From: Apostichopus californicus
Lineage: Eukaryota > Echinodermata > Holothuroidea > Aspidochirotida > Stichopodidae
Direction of reading: 5' to 3'
Length of the DNA: 64,000 nucleotides
Assembly (NCBI GenBank): GCA_020650975.1
Contig: JAIPMN010000506.1
Coordinates: forward strand, 1-64,000
This document shows positions 45,901 through 58,019 of the stretch, piece by piece (position 1 is the stretch's first letter; every line of letters begins with the position of its first letter). A program made the translations under genes and the position numbers. The notes beneath the pieces are model-generated. The model worked only from the letters and a program-made list of their open reading frames with translations, was not told the origin of the DNA and did no database searches.

Positions 45901-48900
45901 TCTGCATTTACATACTGCTTTGTCACTACGAATAGTTTCCATGTAGCAGTGGTCACATGTGTAATAATTTGAAAATTGTGTTCTATTATTACTAATTATT
46001 TTTGTTTTGCTACCCTGTATGCCTGTTATTCATTTCAGACAAGTTACAGTTGAAGAAAACTTCTTTATTATTTCATGTTACAGTATTTACCACAGCTTGG
46101 CTATGCCAAAAGGATACCCTGTATGCCTGTTATTAATTTCAGACAAGTTACAGTTAAAGAAAACTTCTTTATAATTTCATGTTACAGTATTTACCACAGC
46201 TTGGCTATGCCAAAAGGATACATCTCATGAATCCGATGGGTAAGGCCTTTTCTATCTGTCTCCCTCTAATGGCCGTAACATGAATAATAACTTGGTGTTT
46301 GAGCCCAAGTAATATGACAGCTTTGGTATCCCTGTCATGCTGTGAGTCAGTGAATTGTGTTCTCTCAACTTCTACCTTTTAGATACAAAGAAATAAGCCC
46401 TTTTTAAATATGCTTGACATGTTCTATCAATCAAGGGATCAATTCTCATCGGTCCTCTGAGTAATATAGCCACCGAGATTGGCAATGTTATGTTCCACCA
46501 CTTTGTCGACCTGTGGTCATTGAGGTTACAAAATTAAAGATTTATTACAATATGTGATTGGTACTAAAGTGGTTGAGATAGTATTGCACATTTTATGGGT
46601 TAGGTACAAACAGCTAATGTAGATGTGATCTAGTATATATAGCAGAAGAGATAACATTGAAGAGGTGACAGAGGTAACATGTGAAGAGCTAACATTGAAA
46701 AGGTGACAGAGGTAACAGGTGAAGAGAGGTAACATTGAAGAGGTTACAGAGGTAACAATTTCCTGCATAATAATGTCACCTTGTACCATATGATACACAA
46801 GGGGGGCAAATATTTGTAAACTTCTGCATCTTTCCAGAACTTTTCAACATGATTGCATCAAAATTAAGTTTAGAATTTTTATTGTTAGCAGATAAGCACT
46901 AGAAGTAATACTATAACCAACCTAGCAGCTGTGCTATAGGTCTGATGTTACTGCTGGAGGCCATTCGTCTGCATCGTCATTTTAACATTTGAAAACAGTT
47001 TTTTAAGAAAAAAAAGTTTAATTCTCAAAACCTGGGTTAAATATTAATCAATTTTCTTGACTCAGGACCGTCTAAATGTATTAGTAGTAACAAGTAACAC
47101 AGTGGCACATTAACAAGGCTGTCTCTTTTCTTATATCGTTGTAAGTTCTGTATGTGTAACTGAGCAAAAGAACATCTTTTCTTCTCTACATTTCAGTTCC
47201 AGGATTAACTGGAACGAAGATGAGCTCTTCAGAAGCGGTATGTCCCATAATTAAAGTGATTTAAATTGAGAATTTGTAAAAACATAAGAAATTAGTCTAA
47301 TCAGCTTATCAAATACCATGTCCACGGCAGTGTTTAATTTAGTTGAGGGACATTTTGCATAGCTGGTGATAGGTTTGAGGTCTATATTTAAGTAAGTTTG
47401 TTTCAAGTTTTTTTAATTATTCCCTGGTATTATTGTATTGCTTAACTATGACAACAGAGGTTACTTAACAGCAAGCGAGAGTAAATATGTGTTTTGTATA
47501 TCATCAATATGAAAGCCTATTAATGAAAACTCATAATCAATAATTGTGAAAACTAAAAAAATTGTTGCATCTGTTATTTTAGTTTACTGTCACATTCTTA
47601 TTTTGGCATTGAATCACTTAGCCATTCAACTTTTTATTTATCTTCCTCTTCAAAGGAGTCCAAGATTGATTTGCTCGACGGTTCCGGTGCGGTCAAGAAG
47701 AAGCTGAAAAAGGCATTTTGTGAACCAGGAAACATTGAGAATAATGGTGTTTTATCTTTTGTCAAATATGTCTTGCTACCACTGAAATCAACTGAAGGTA
47801 TGTTTACTGTTTGTTTCATAGAGGCGACTAGAATAATCAGAACAGACCCTTCAGTTAGAGTCTATAGCTCTTTTGTCCTGTCAGATAGTAAATAGGAATA
47901 AACACCAAAATGAAAGCCCTTGTCTATCCAGTATCCCTACAACTCAAATCACATTTTTTTTCCTTCTAGTTATTCCCATCTCTCTTTTATGTAATTGCAG
48001 ATCCAGTCATGAGACCAGGATGTTACAAATGATGTAATATGATAAAAAATTTGTCAAGAAGGCACACAGCAAATGTCTAACTACATTGTACAACACTGCC
48101 ATGGGCATAGAATTAAATTAATGAAACAATGAAGTGAAAAACAAAACTATGGTACTTTAGGCAATGTTTACTTAGATTTATAGATTCATAAATTATATAA
48201 CATGTGGAATATGTAAGGTGTGTACATAAGAGTATTACCTGTATGGATGTTACCTACAGGTATCATGCAGTTGAAGAAACCCATTACTGAAGTGGAACCC
48301 TTCTTAACTCAGAGGATGATTCACTTTAATAGGAGACAAAAAGGAAATCACAAGAAATACAAACAATAATATTCTCCATTTTCTTTCTCCATTTAATAGT
48401 CTCTTTTTCATTTCTGCAGAATTTATGGTTGAGAGAGTTGAGGCGAACGGTGGCAACATTACATTTCCTTCTTATGAAGCTTTGGAAGAAGCTTTTGCCA
48501 AGGAGGTAGGAACCAATGTAGAGTGTGTCGAGGAGTAGCAAACTGATATAAAGTTTATGATGTTTTATGATAGTCCAAGAAATTAAAATATTTTGAGCGT
48601 ACCTGTTGACATGTTTCTCAAAATAGCTGTAAATATAAGCAAAATGGCTGGAATAATGGCTCAGGTAGAGTTGAGGAAGACAATGGCTTCTTTCCCCATG
48701 CAGTCTTTGTGAGTTCCTTATTTACATATCTGCATCAAGACTGCTCCATATTGAGAGCCATGCCAGTAAATGGAATGAAGTGTAAATACATTTGTACACG
48801 ACAGATTTGTAATGCACAAACGTGTTATAATAATAATAATAATGCGTACACTTAGTATTGCGCCGGTATCCGTCCGAAGACGCTCATGGCGCAGTGCCTA

Positions 48901-51900
48901 TAACCAACCTTCTATTATCATTCCATAACCGTTCTCAAGTCACTGTGGACTATACACGATGAGCTGCCTCAAAGGGCGCTAAATCGTATTTACCGATCAG
49001 ACACACATATTCCCCCACTCCATACTTATATGCTGAGCACCAAGCAAGATGGCAGTAGGTCCCATTTTTAAAGTCTTTGGTATGACTTTGCCCCGAGTCA
49101 AACCCCGAACCTTCTGGCTGATAAGCGGATGCTCTAACCACTAGGCTAATAGTCTTGTGTATGCTAGCTGACATGTGTCTCTGGATAGCTGAATTAGTAT
49201 TCATGCAAACGTAGGCAGTTCAGCCAATTTTTGGCTTTTGTGCTGGCGGTGTTTAAATCATAATTTATCCAACCCTTTACGGTATTAACTCTAGCCTGCA
49301 CTGATAAAGACATGTTTAATGGTTTGTCACTATGGAAATAACATTATTCCAACGATTCTTGACTTTGCATGCTGTCATTCCTACAGGAGCTCCATCCTGC
49401 CGACCTGAAAGCAGCTGTTTTGAGGGAATTAAATATATTCATGGATCCGATTCGAGCAAAGTTTGAAGAACCAGAGATGAAAAAGTTGACCAGGCTAGCT
49501 TATCCTCCACCGGAAAAGAAAAGTAAGCTATTCGACAATGTAATGCAGTTTAATATGAAATGGGTAATATTTCCATCTCAAGATGCCAAATCCATTTTAG
49601 AAAATATTCTTTATTAAGTTGTGTGCCAGTGAATTAGTACGGACATTAGACTATACATGATGTTAAGTTTAATTTTTGTAAACTGTATCAAGATTATTGG
49701 CCCGTTTCTGACATCAGAGAGTCATGGCCAGAATATTTCATAAATCTGTTTTTGCTTGGAGAAAAGAGTTATCTGTGATTGCCATGACTACAACCCCTTT
49801 GTCACCCAGTTGGGACAATGTTTTCTATACTGTAGTGTCAAGTCCCGCTTCAGAGCACTCGTATTGTCAGTACGAGCAGTATGAATACCATATTTCTATC
49901 AGATCAAGGTTAGGAAATGTTTGTACTGTCAATACCAGTGCTTTGAGAGCATGATATTGGTGTACAGTTTAGAGTGGTATTAGCATTAGGAAATTGTCCC
50001 AACTGGCTGCCTTTGTGTGCTTTATCCTACATATTTATGCACTATACAAGTGTGCCCATATTGGTAAGAATAGTTTCCATGTAGGAATTTCAGCTGTGAT
50101 CACTTATCATGATCACCATCTTAACCGGCCTCCAATTTAACTACTCTGTCTAAAAGACTTTTCAATCTAATGAGGGCACATTCATGTTCTTATGCTCATG
50201 CAATAATGTTTGTATGTTAGAATGATATCTGCTGATAATAATGAAGGCAAAACCAGAATTTGAGAAATTTTGCTTGCTTTATCTCATAATGTTTACTGAG
50301 ATGAACCCATCACAGTTTGACAGAATATTAGATTTTTGACAAAATCTTGTTTGTGGAGTATAATTAAGGATATTGCTATACAACAGAGCAAAGCAAAAAA
50401 AAACAGTCTTTATAAAGAATAGTTCACATACCATCACACCTAGTTTGACAAGTTCCATCATATTGTCTTTGTTAATGCCTGGAATTTGATTTTTGTTTTT
50501 ATACCATCATATTCTCAAATTTATGTGTTTCTCCTCTTAGCCAATCTTTGTCTATCTTTTGTTTACATGTGTATTTAAGTTGCCAAATTTCTCTTGAAAT
50601 CCTTAGCTTTGACAGGCTGTATGCATCAGTGTTGCATGTGATCCTCGGTTGCAAAGTACAGGCAACAGTCTACTGCTCATAAATAGCTATAAAGCAATGT
50701 AATGATTAGTATGGAACCAAAATATTGTTGGTTTTTATTAAATAAAAAAGTGGATATGATCATTGATAACATGGTTTCTAGCGAGGACTTTAGCAGTTAG
50801 GTCTGTCCAAAATCATGGTTAAATAGCTGAGTTTATAGAGCATAGGACCGTTTAAAACCTGAGGTCATTGTTTAGTTCAAGTGTCTGGCCAAATTGCATA
50901 GCTACAAAAAAGTTACATGGTTATTATGTTATAGGGACGGTAACATAGATAGTAGGACAATGTTTTTTTAAACAGTAATATTAGATCATTTAGGTTGTTC
51001 GGAAGGGTTGGGGAGGGGCTAAGGAGTAGCGCTGGGGAAAAGGCCAGCACCTTGGCACTTTGAGTGACAGTGTAGATGCTTCAATGAATCTCTTTCCCTC
51101 CAAACAAACTGGATTTTTCTTTATAATTTGCAGAAGGTAAAGGAGGCAACCCACAGGCTGAACCAGAGGAGATCATTCCATCAAGATTAGATTTGAGGGT
51201 CGGAAAAATCATCTCGGCAGAAATGGTTAGTGACTATTTAACCCTGATTGGTTTTCAAGGTTATGAGTGGTCTTCAAATCTAGTGTAAGCTTCTGCTCTA
51301 TATATCTGTCATACCACTTGCTACACATTCATTTCTTATAAATACAGCTTAGCTTGCCATAAAGAGTGGTTATGCTGTGTAAAATTGCCAGATTCAAAGC
51401 ACCAGGGGTGCACTCTGTACAATCATAAAACTTGGGTAATACGCCCTCAATGACAGTTATACAAAGCCAATTTATATGCATTCACACACCAGTAGAATCA
51501 CAGTGGTTGAGTGGTACGGACTTTGGTCTGTGACACAAGATCTGGGGGTTCGATTCCTACCTTCGCCTGATGAGGCAAATATGTCACCAAAATAGAACTA
51601 GTATTGTTCGATACAGGTGACGAAAGCCTACAGTGGAATTGTGACCTTCCTTACCGGTTTTGAACCTCTGGACATACAATCAGCGTCCATAGCCTAGTGG
51701 TTATGGTTCCGCATATAAAGTGGGAGGCCCCGGTTCGAATCCCGGTGGAGGCTGGAAGTTTTTTCACTGTTTTGGATTTTCCAACTCAATTTCAATACAG
51801 TTCAATACACCAATGTCTTTCTTTTCATTTTGACAGCATCCAGATGCAGACTCTTTGTACCTAGAGAAGATAGATATCGGGGAGGAGAAACCAAGAACAG

Positions 51901-53094
51901 TCATCAGTGGTCTGGCAGGAACTGTCCTTCTGGAGGAGATGAGAGACAGGATGGTAGTGATGTTGTGTAACTTAAAACCACAGAAGATGAGAGGCATTGA
52001 ATCACAGGCAATGGTTATGTGTGCCTGTATGTAAGTATTTAAAACAACAGACTTGTGGCATTTGCCGCATGAATTCTCTTGAAATCAGTTTTGTCTGGAC
52101 AGAAATTAATTTACTTTATTATATTTATGTCATGAGCAAATGTTTGAGATTTTGAGAAAGTCTATTCTCCTTTTGTAAACCAACCTTCAACACATTGACT
52201 ACATTCCCTATTAAAATTGGTTAAGTTTAAATCATAAAAGCAAGATGTCATGGTAAAAGGATTTTCTAATGGCTTGCTTATCATATGGATTTTGACTGCT
52301 TGAGTAAACCTTTGGTCTAAGCATCCCAAAAGATTTCAACACATTAACATTTTTCATTTCAGAGAAGACCCTAAACAGATAGAGCCCCTCTCTCCCCCAG
52401 AAGGGAGCAGTCCAGGGGAGAGAGTCTTCATAGACGGTTATGAAGGTAAAGACCCCGACGAGGAGTTGAAGCCCAAGAAAAAGGTCTTTGAGAAGATACA
52501 GGTAAGAAGAAAGTAAACTAGTAAGGCGTGAAATAAATGGTAAACAATTCAAATTTGATATTATAAGTGAAGTTTTTTAATTACATATATTTGATATGCT
52601 TTGGTAAAAGAATCGAGAGGGTGCGAAAGGTATACAAACAAGGAAGATGAGACCCAACTTAATGTTTTATGTTCACATTTTTAATTTACATATGTACATG
52701 AAAATAATACAAACTACAATATCATACAACAATACTTAAACTTGATAAAATTCACTTTGATGTTAGACCTGTCAGGCATGGATATATAATATAAATAAAT
52801 TCTGGAACAAAGAAAAAGAATATCTTAAACCTGCATAATACCAGTTAACACTTCAAATAAGAACGTATGTAAGAATACACGTCACAATATGAAAAAAATT
52901 GAAGAAAATTCAATGCCAACTGATTATATGATCAAACTTTCAAATTTGGAAATTCTATTTTCTATATTTTTTCTTCTTTTCAGGTGGATTTGAAAACGTC
53001 TCAAGATTGTGTGGCTATGTGGAAAGACTCGCCATTAAAAACTAAACTAGGCTTTGTGAAGTCTGCAAGTTTGAAGGGAGCTGCTATACGTTGA
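39980..53094 (+). CDS. YARS1: Cytoplasmic tyrosyl-tRNA synthetase with EMAPII-like C-terminal domain
   Basis: The enzyme charges tRNA-Tyr with tyrosine for cytoplasmic translation. Fourteen exons join in frame: 39980-40039, 41165-41314, 43291-43466, 44515-44560, 45061-45225, 46188-46239, 47197-47237, 47656-47797, 48420-48505, 49387-49522, 51134-51225, 51837-52030, 52363-52501 and 52984-53094. They give 529 residues against 528 in human. The class I HIGH-type motif is HVAY at residues 51-54 and the KMSSS loop is at 224-228. The C-terminal tRNA-binding EMAPII-like domain starts near residue 366 ([20 protein letters not shown]) and holds [18 protein letters not shown]. Every junction is GT-AG and phases agree. 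The ELR cytokine motif of human YARS1 is replaced by AYR (93-95). Confidence 0.98.
42578..43229. mobile_element. 652-bp MITE with TTAA ends
   Basis: The left end is TTAA then AGCAGCATTTTGCGT; the right end is the exact reverse complement ACGCAAAATGCTGCT then TTAA. TTAA duplication with short perfect inverted repeats fits a non-autonomous piggyBac-like element. Inside is a perfect 11-bp hairpin (ACCAGGGAGTT / AACTCCCTGGT, 42868-42896). No transposase frame is present. It lies in YARS1 intron 2, ending about 60 bases before exon 3. Confidence 0.8.
46011..46218 (+). repeat. 104-bp tandem duplication copying part of a YARS1 exon
   Basis: Two nearly identical 104-base units, 46011-46114 and 46115-46218. 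The second includes the real acceptor and first 31 bases of the exon at 46188-46239. The first carries the same acceptor and the same 31 coding bases at 46084-46114, then runs into the second unit. The first copy has no donor of its own. Only a few bases differ, so the event is recent. Confidence 0.9.
46645..46765. repeat. Three-copy tandem repeat in a YARS1 intron
   Basis: Three to four copies of GAGGTAACATTGAAGAGGTGACA and GAGGTAACATGTGAAGAG with about 38-base spacing. No coding role is seen. Confidence 0.75.
48829..49160 (-). mobile_element. tRNA-derived SINE
   Basis: On the minus strand the head at the right reads TTAGCCTAGTGGTTAGAGCA (A box) and GGTTCGGGGTTTGACTCGG (B-box region), then a body with CTTGCTTGGTGCTCAGCATA, and a (ATT)n tail at 48829-48843. 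It is antisense to YARS1. Its central part differs from the TTGGGCAAG family, so this is a second SINE family. Confidence 0.75.
51494..51570 (+). mobile_element. tRNA-like SINE head or tRNA fossil
   Basis: TGGTTGAGTGGTACGG resembles an A box and GGTTCGATTCC at 51547-51557 is an intact B box, at normal tRNA spacing. The anticodon and T stems pair poorly, so this is not a working tRNA. It is in a YARS1 intron, sense orientation. Confidence 0.55.
51683..51752 (+). mobile_element. tRNA-derived sequence with near-complete cloverleaf
   Basis: GCGTCCA at the start pairs with TGGAGGC at the end at 6 of 7 positions. TAGCCTAGTGGTTATGG matches an A box and GGTTCGAATCC is a perfect B box. The anticodon loop would be ATATAAA (ATA at the anticodon place). 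The T stem and acceptor each have a mismatch. The head resembles those of the SINEs at 48829-49160 and 56217-56468, so a SINE head or tRNA pseudogene is likelier than a functional tRNA. Confidence 0.55.
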
Positions 53095-54487
53095 ACTTGG
53101 CAATGCATAGGACATTTTACTTAAAAGAGAAATGGTTGTTCAGAGACTTTGCCATTGGTACATGCTTGATTTCTGGATCAGCGATAAATCTTAGGTGGAC
53201 ATGGATTAAGAGTTTTCACCGAGGCAATAGGAGATGTAATCTCCACTTATTAATATATGTGCATACTTAGTTATGAATGTCCAATAGTTAAATCTCTTTG
53301 GATATTGCATGCTGATCCTGCTGTCTTGAAGACATAGAAAGGTCGTGAAAACTAAAATGCTTTTCATTTTCTTCATATCAGATGATTTTTCCAAGTGTTG
53401 ATGCCCTAGTGTCCCTGGAAAAGCTCTGTACAATAGTCTTGGAGACTTGGAAACGTTACGATGTTAAGTTTCTTTTAAGTTTTCAGTTGCTAACTGTGGA
53501 CCATCTATTCTTGCTATGGGAATTTCTTTAAGGTTAACAGTCAAACCTTTGAGAGTGAACTATAACAGGGTTATAACTGCTTATTTTGTCCCATTTTATT
53601 TTCTTGAAGGTAGAGGGTGGGAAAAACAGGGCTTCAATGATTGATTGTTATGTTTTCCTAGAAACAAGTTCTTTAACGAAAAGTTAAGTCATAAGAAGTT
53701 AGTTAAAAGACAGCAAGAGGTGACTGGGTAGAAACATGTAGGTACATGTAAAGATATGCCACAAGTTCCTGGAGTAGAATATACACTATTTTGGAAAAGA
53801 CAAGCCCCAGCAATAGCCGGGCAATATTTTGTTTAGTTCATTTAAGTATACGGTAATATAAACCAACCAAAACTGCTCAACAGGCAGAATTTAATGGTTT
53901 CGAGGTAGCAATTCCAGTTACCATGACTCCTTCAATCTTGAATGGGGTATGACTAATCTGAATCAAATATTGTATGGCACACTGCTATGGCATATTGAAT
54001 AGCATAGTGCAATACAATATCTGATTATGTATATCCAATAGCTATGTTAGCAATAGTTAGTAGATATTTTACTTGGTCATACAAGGAATGAAGATGTGAA
54101 GTTTGAAGGGATAAATATACTTCCTACATATAAACACCAGCTGCTCTCTCATCTCTGTCCTCCTGATTCTTACCTATGCTACCATACTTGGAGAGGTTTT
54201 AAAACTATTTCGTTTGATGACAAAAGACTTAAACATAATCCAATGGAAGACATTCGTTTACTTTAATATCACATTAAGGCACATCATTTAACTCTATGAT
54301 ATTAAAGAAGCACACACAACCATCATCTTAACCATATATGATATGGGTTCTTGTCATTAGAATTCTGTTTGAACAATTCCTCGAAACAGCTAAAGAAACA
54401 TCTTGCTCCATTCTAGAAACATCTTGTCAGGGAGTTTTTTATCTTTTGTATCATGTGTGACATCTATCTGCCACTAGCTGGTGAATA

Positions 54488-55118
54488 GGGAATGCGAAAG
54501 GGCAAACCTATTTTGTTGTCTAAACTAAGTTTGTTGTTGTCTAAACTAAAGTTGTTGCTGCTGTTTTACCATGCTGTTGCTCAAAATCACGTCGCTGTCT
54601 ACACTGATGTTGTTGCCATCATCGCTGTTCAACAATTGCTCAACCATGTGATGTAAAAAATAGCTTTTTACACGAAATTCAACTTGTGCTTCATACGCTT
54701 ACTATACACACGTCGTTAATTAGGACATGTGGGTAGTCTAGCCTGCTGTTTAGAATTCTTTTCATTGTTGAGTCTAGTAGTAGCAGTAGTAAGAGTACCA
54801 ATATGGCTCTAGGTGTAACAGTAATAGGCCTAGTAGTAGTGGTGATAGCAGCCCACATATCATGCATTCTCCTGCGCTGGTGATGTTTGTTGAATTTCGT
54901 GCGAAACGCCTATTTTTTACATGACGCGGTTGAGCAATTTTGAACAGCGCCGATGGCAACAACATACGTTTAGACAACGACGTAAGTTTAGACAACGGAA
55001 GTTGAGACATCAACGTGTGTTTGAGCAACAGCATGGAAAAACAGCAGCAACAAATTTAGTTTAGACAACAACAAACTTAGTATAGACAAAGAAATATGTT
55101 TGCCCTTTTCACGTTCCA
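54488..55118. mobile_element. Foldback DNA element with about 200-bp inverted arms
   Basis: Left-arm segments GGGCAAACCTATTTTG, TAAGTTTGTTGTTGTCTAAA, CATGCTGTTGCTCAAA, GATGTTGTTGCCATC and CACGAAATTCAAC recur in the same order on the opposite strand of the right part (54890-55118). The right arm is slightly longer because of extra GTTGTCTAAAC units. The 200-base centre is unique. No transposase is seen. The outermost bases (GGAATGCGAAAGGGCAAAC against GGAACGTGAAAAGGGCAAAC) mark the ends approximately. Confidence 0.85.
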
Positions 55119-56216
55119 TAGGTGAAATGTCTTCCTTACCCTTCCTCTGTTCATATTTCATATATTCATTGTTGATATTAATCAGTGCTGTTGCTGAAAG
55201 CTAACATTTTACCACCAACCTTTGCAACCTCAACTAAAGGGAAGTAAAATTGAAGGGAAAAAGAATCTGAGAAAAATTGACTATATGACATCAAACTTTT
55301 ATACTTCATCTAGTCCTAAAGATCTTGTTTTTGAAGACACAAAAAAATATTCCTTGGTATACTGGGAGGTGGGTGAAAAGTTCTATAGCTGCCTACTTTC
55401 CATTAGTAAAGGTCACTTTCCATTAGTCAAGGTCACTTTCCATAAGTCAAGGTCATATTTGTAATCTATCTTAATGGTAACTGGTAGAAATGTATTTGAC
55501 TTGTCCTCGTGGAAAGTGTTTACAAATTAAAGGCATTGTCAAAAGCTCCATGTTCGTAACAGCATGTCATTATCAGGACCTTTGAAAATTGTCAAGTCCT
55601 GAAATGTCCGAGATGAAAGAATATCACCGGTATTGACATTTTGCAGTATAGAAACAACTACACTTGTTATATGTTCTATAATGTTACACTAACAAACACA
55701 CACAGAGTAATAGTATTAGTGCATTAGGTATGAAGATGACAATAGATGGAATATACATATCCAAGCTAACAAACTATTAAGATCTATGAAAATTACTGCC
55801 CTGAAATTCTGTGGGACTCTAAACTTTACAGGATAATATTCTTGGTATATAAAACCAGATTCTTTCATAGCCAGACAAGAAGAAGGGTTGCCCCATAGCA
55901 ATTGCCACAAAAGTGTATATTTCACATTTTCCACTACGTTTTGCAATGAATCCAATGTACGTTATGGGAAGAAAGTTCCATATGGAACTAAATGTGACAC
56001 AACAAATCGTTCAATCACTGTCTCTTCATAACTGCACTATGCAAAATTAACTAAAACCTGAAGTCGGCCACTCCACAAATTACATTGGTTAATATTCCCT
56101 TCTGCAGCAGTAAATAATGTCAAATTCTGATAAATGTTTAATTTAAGCACAGCCAAATCTCTTACTCCACCCCACCCACTTGCAACACTAACTCCACATC
56201 CCCTCCTTTGCAACTA

Positions 56217-56468
56217 CTATGTATGTATGTATGTATGTATATGTGATCTTCCCGCAAGCAGGAACTCGCGAAAGAAGCCATGGAGGCTTATAGACTCGCA
56301 AGCTGACCGAAGCCAATCTCTCGGCACACATCCATTTAACGTCCATGTCGGGAAGTTGTTATAGAACAACACCCTTGCCAGACGACACACATTGCTGTCG
56401 GCGGGGAATCGAACCGGGGATCTCATGACTGGGAGACGCCGGCGTTAACCACTAGGCTATACACCCCG
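56217..56468 (-). mobile_element. Full-length tRNA-derived SINE
   Basis: On the minus strand it starts GGGGCGGGGTGTATAGCCTA with GTGGTTAACGCC (A box) and GGTTCGATTCCCCGCC (B box). A 160-base body follows (GTGTGTCGTCTGGCAAGG.., CCATGGCTTCTTTCGCGAG), and it ends in a TACA repeat at 56219-56240. The head, body and simple-repeat tail are all intact, suggesting a young copy. Confidence 0.85.
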
Positions 56469-58019
56469 CCCCACTACTACTAAATATTCTATAGCACAAA
56501 CTGTCGCCACCACCACAGAAACCAAATACAAAACAAGACAGGTGCTCAGAGAACTGTATCGGATCCAGCATTCATTCATTGGTCAAATACATAACAAGAC
56601 TGGTGCTCGAAGGACTGTATTGGATCCAGCATTCATTCATTGGTCATCTACACATACTTCAAGCGGGCAACAAGCTTGCGAAGATCCAAATCTGTTTGAA
56701 GGATATCCATATCACTCTTGCTAGTGGGAGACTGGGGAGAAAAGAACATTGTTTTCTCATTAGGGATGCATGTTGGTATAAAATGTATAAGATTTTGCTG
56801 TTCATTCCATTTATTCTAGCTTTCTTTCTGTCAAATCCAGCAACTTTCTCCATAACATAAACTGAAGGATTTAATTCTGATAAGTGCAAATATAAAATAC
56901 TTTTCAATTGCAAATGAGAACACTTGTCCATAATCTGACAATACTGAACTTGCAGCAAATATAACTCTTTCATTCACAAACTAAAGAACTGATCAACCCA
57001 CTCCAGGAATCCTAACCACATATCCAAATGGTCAAACTAACAAAAGTTTATTTTACACAACAGTGTGCGGAGGTGTTATTCAATGTACAGCGATTAAACT
57101 GCATTATTTTTAGATGAATAGTAAAGTAAGGCTCGTGAAACACTTTTATCAATACTCCGAGTCTCCAACATCAATATTAAATTTGAATTGGGAAGATTAA
57201 ATTGAATAGATACGGAAATGTTATGATCCCAGTTGATGAGACCTGATTGCCTGTGTACTGATATTTGTTGTTCAAAAAACTCATCTTATGCGTCAAGCAT
57301 TCATCAATTTTAACCAATAATTGTTTCATTTGTTTTTTGCTTTCTTTTTCTCTGCAGCGCTTTGAGCTGGTGGATATCCATGTGGATATGCGCGTGTTAT
57401 AAATCACCATTATTATTAGAATGAATGGTAGTAGCCAGAGGTGTTTTAATACTATAACAATGACAGACCTAGAAATCATTAGAACAATGGAATAAAACAA
57501 AAACAATTCGCCTCACTGCAAACTAAAATGTCAGGTATATCAAAAATGCTGATTTCAAACAAGATGTTTTGGAGAGAGTCTGGCTAAATCCACTGCAACT
57601 TTGTACATTACTCAGATTATCCAACATACAAAGTAAACTGTTCATCCTTGAAATATCATGTATAAAACAATTTCAATGTTTGATGTTTCCTGACCGAAAT
57701 TGACCTGTGACCTCTATTAAACACTTTACAAAGGTTTCATTCAGCATAATAAAACAAACACAGAAGTGAATCATCAAATATGGTCTCAACTTTCTGTTAG
57801 GAGTTACATCAGTTACAAGATTTTTTTCTTTTTGACCTCTGCTGACTTAAATATGACCCATACCAAACAACAAAGGCTTCTTGAAGTCTAAACACTGGAT
57901 CAAAGTGAGGTACCATCAATACAACAAACGGTCACAAATACACACAGAGACACAGCATGACTACATAGGTCCCTTTCCTGATAGACAAAGTATTATGTGA
58001 AATTAAATGAATAGCTTAC

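Larger units (their letters stand above)
53095..58019. other. Region between YARS1 and the large disordered-protein exon
   Basis: The left part should be YARS1 3' UTR and the right part the intron or 3' end of the minus gene. It holds a foldback element (54488-55118) and a SINE (56217-56468). A weak candidate final exon for the minus gene begins near 57353 (acceptor TCTCAAAGCGCTGCAG, then RKRKQKTNETIIG and a stop in the matching phase). It is short and unproven. Nothing else coding is recognised. Confidence 0.45.

Noticed and set aside
51683-51752. Functional tRNA gene
   Set aside because: Mismatches in the acceptor and T stems, intronic place and similarity to nearby SINE heads argue for a SINE or pseudogene.
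57350-57400. Final exon of the giant-exon gene (RKRKQKTNETIIG then stop)
   Set aside because: Phase and acceptor fit, but it is too short to support without transcript data. Mentioned only as a candidate.
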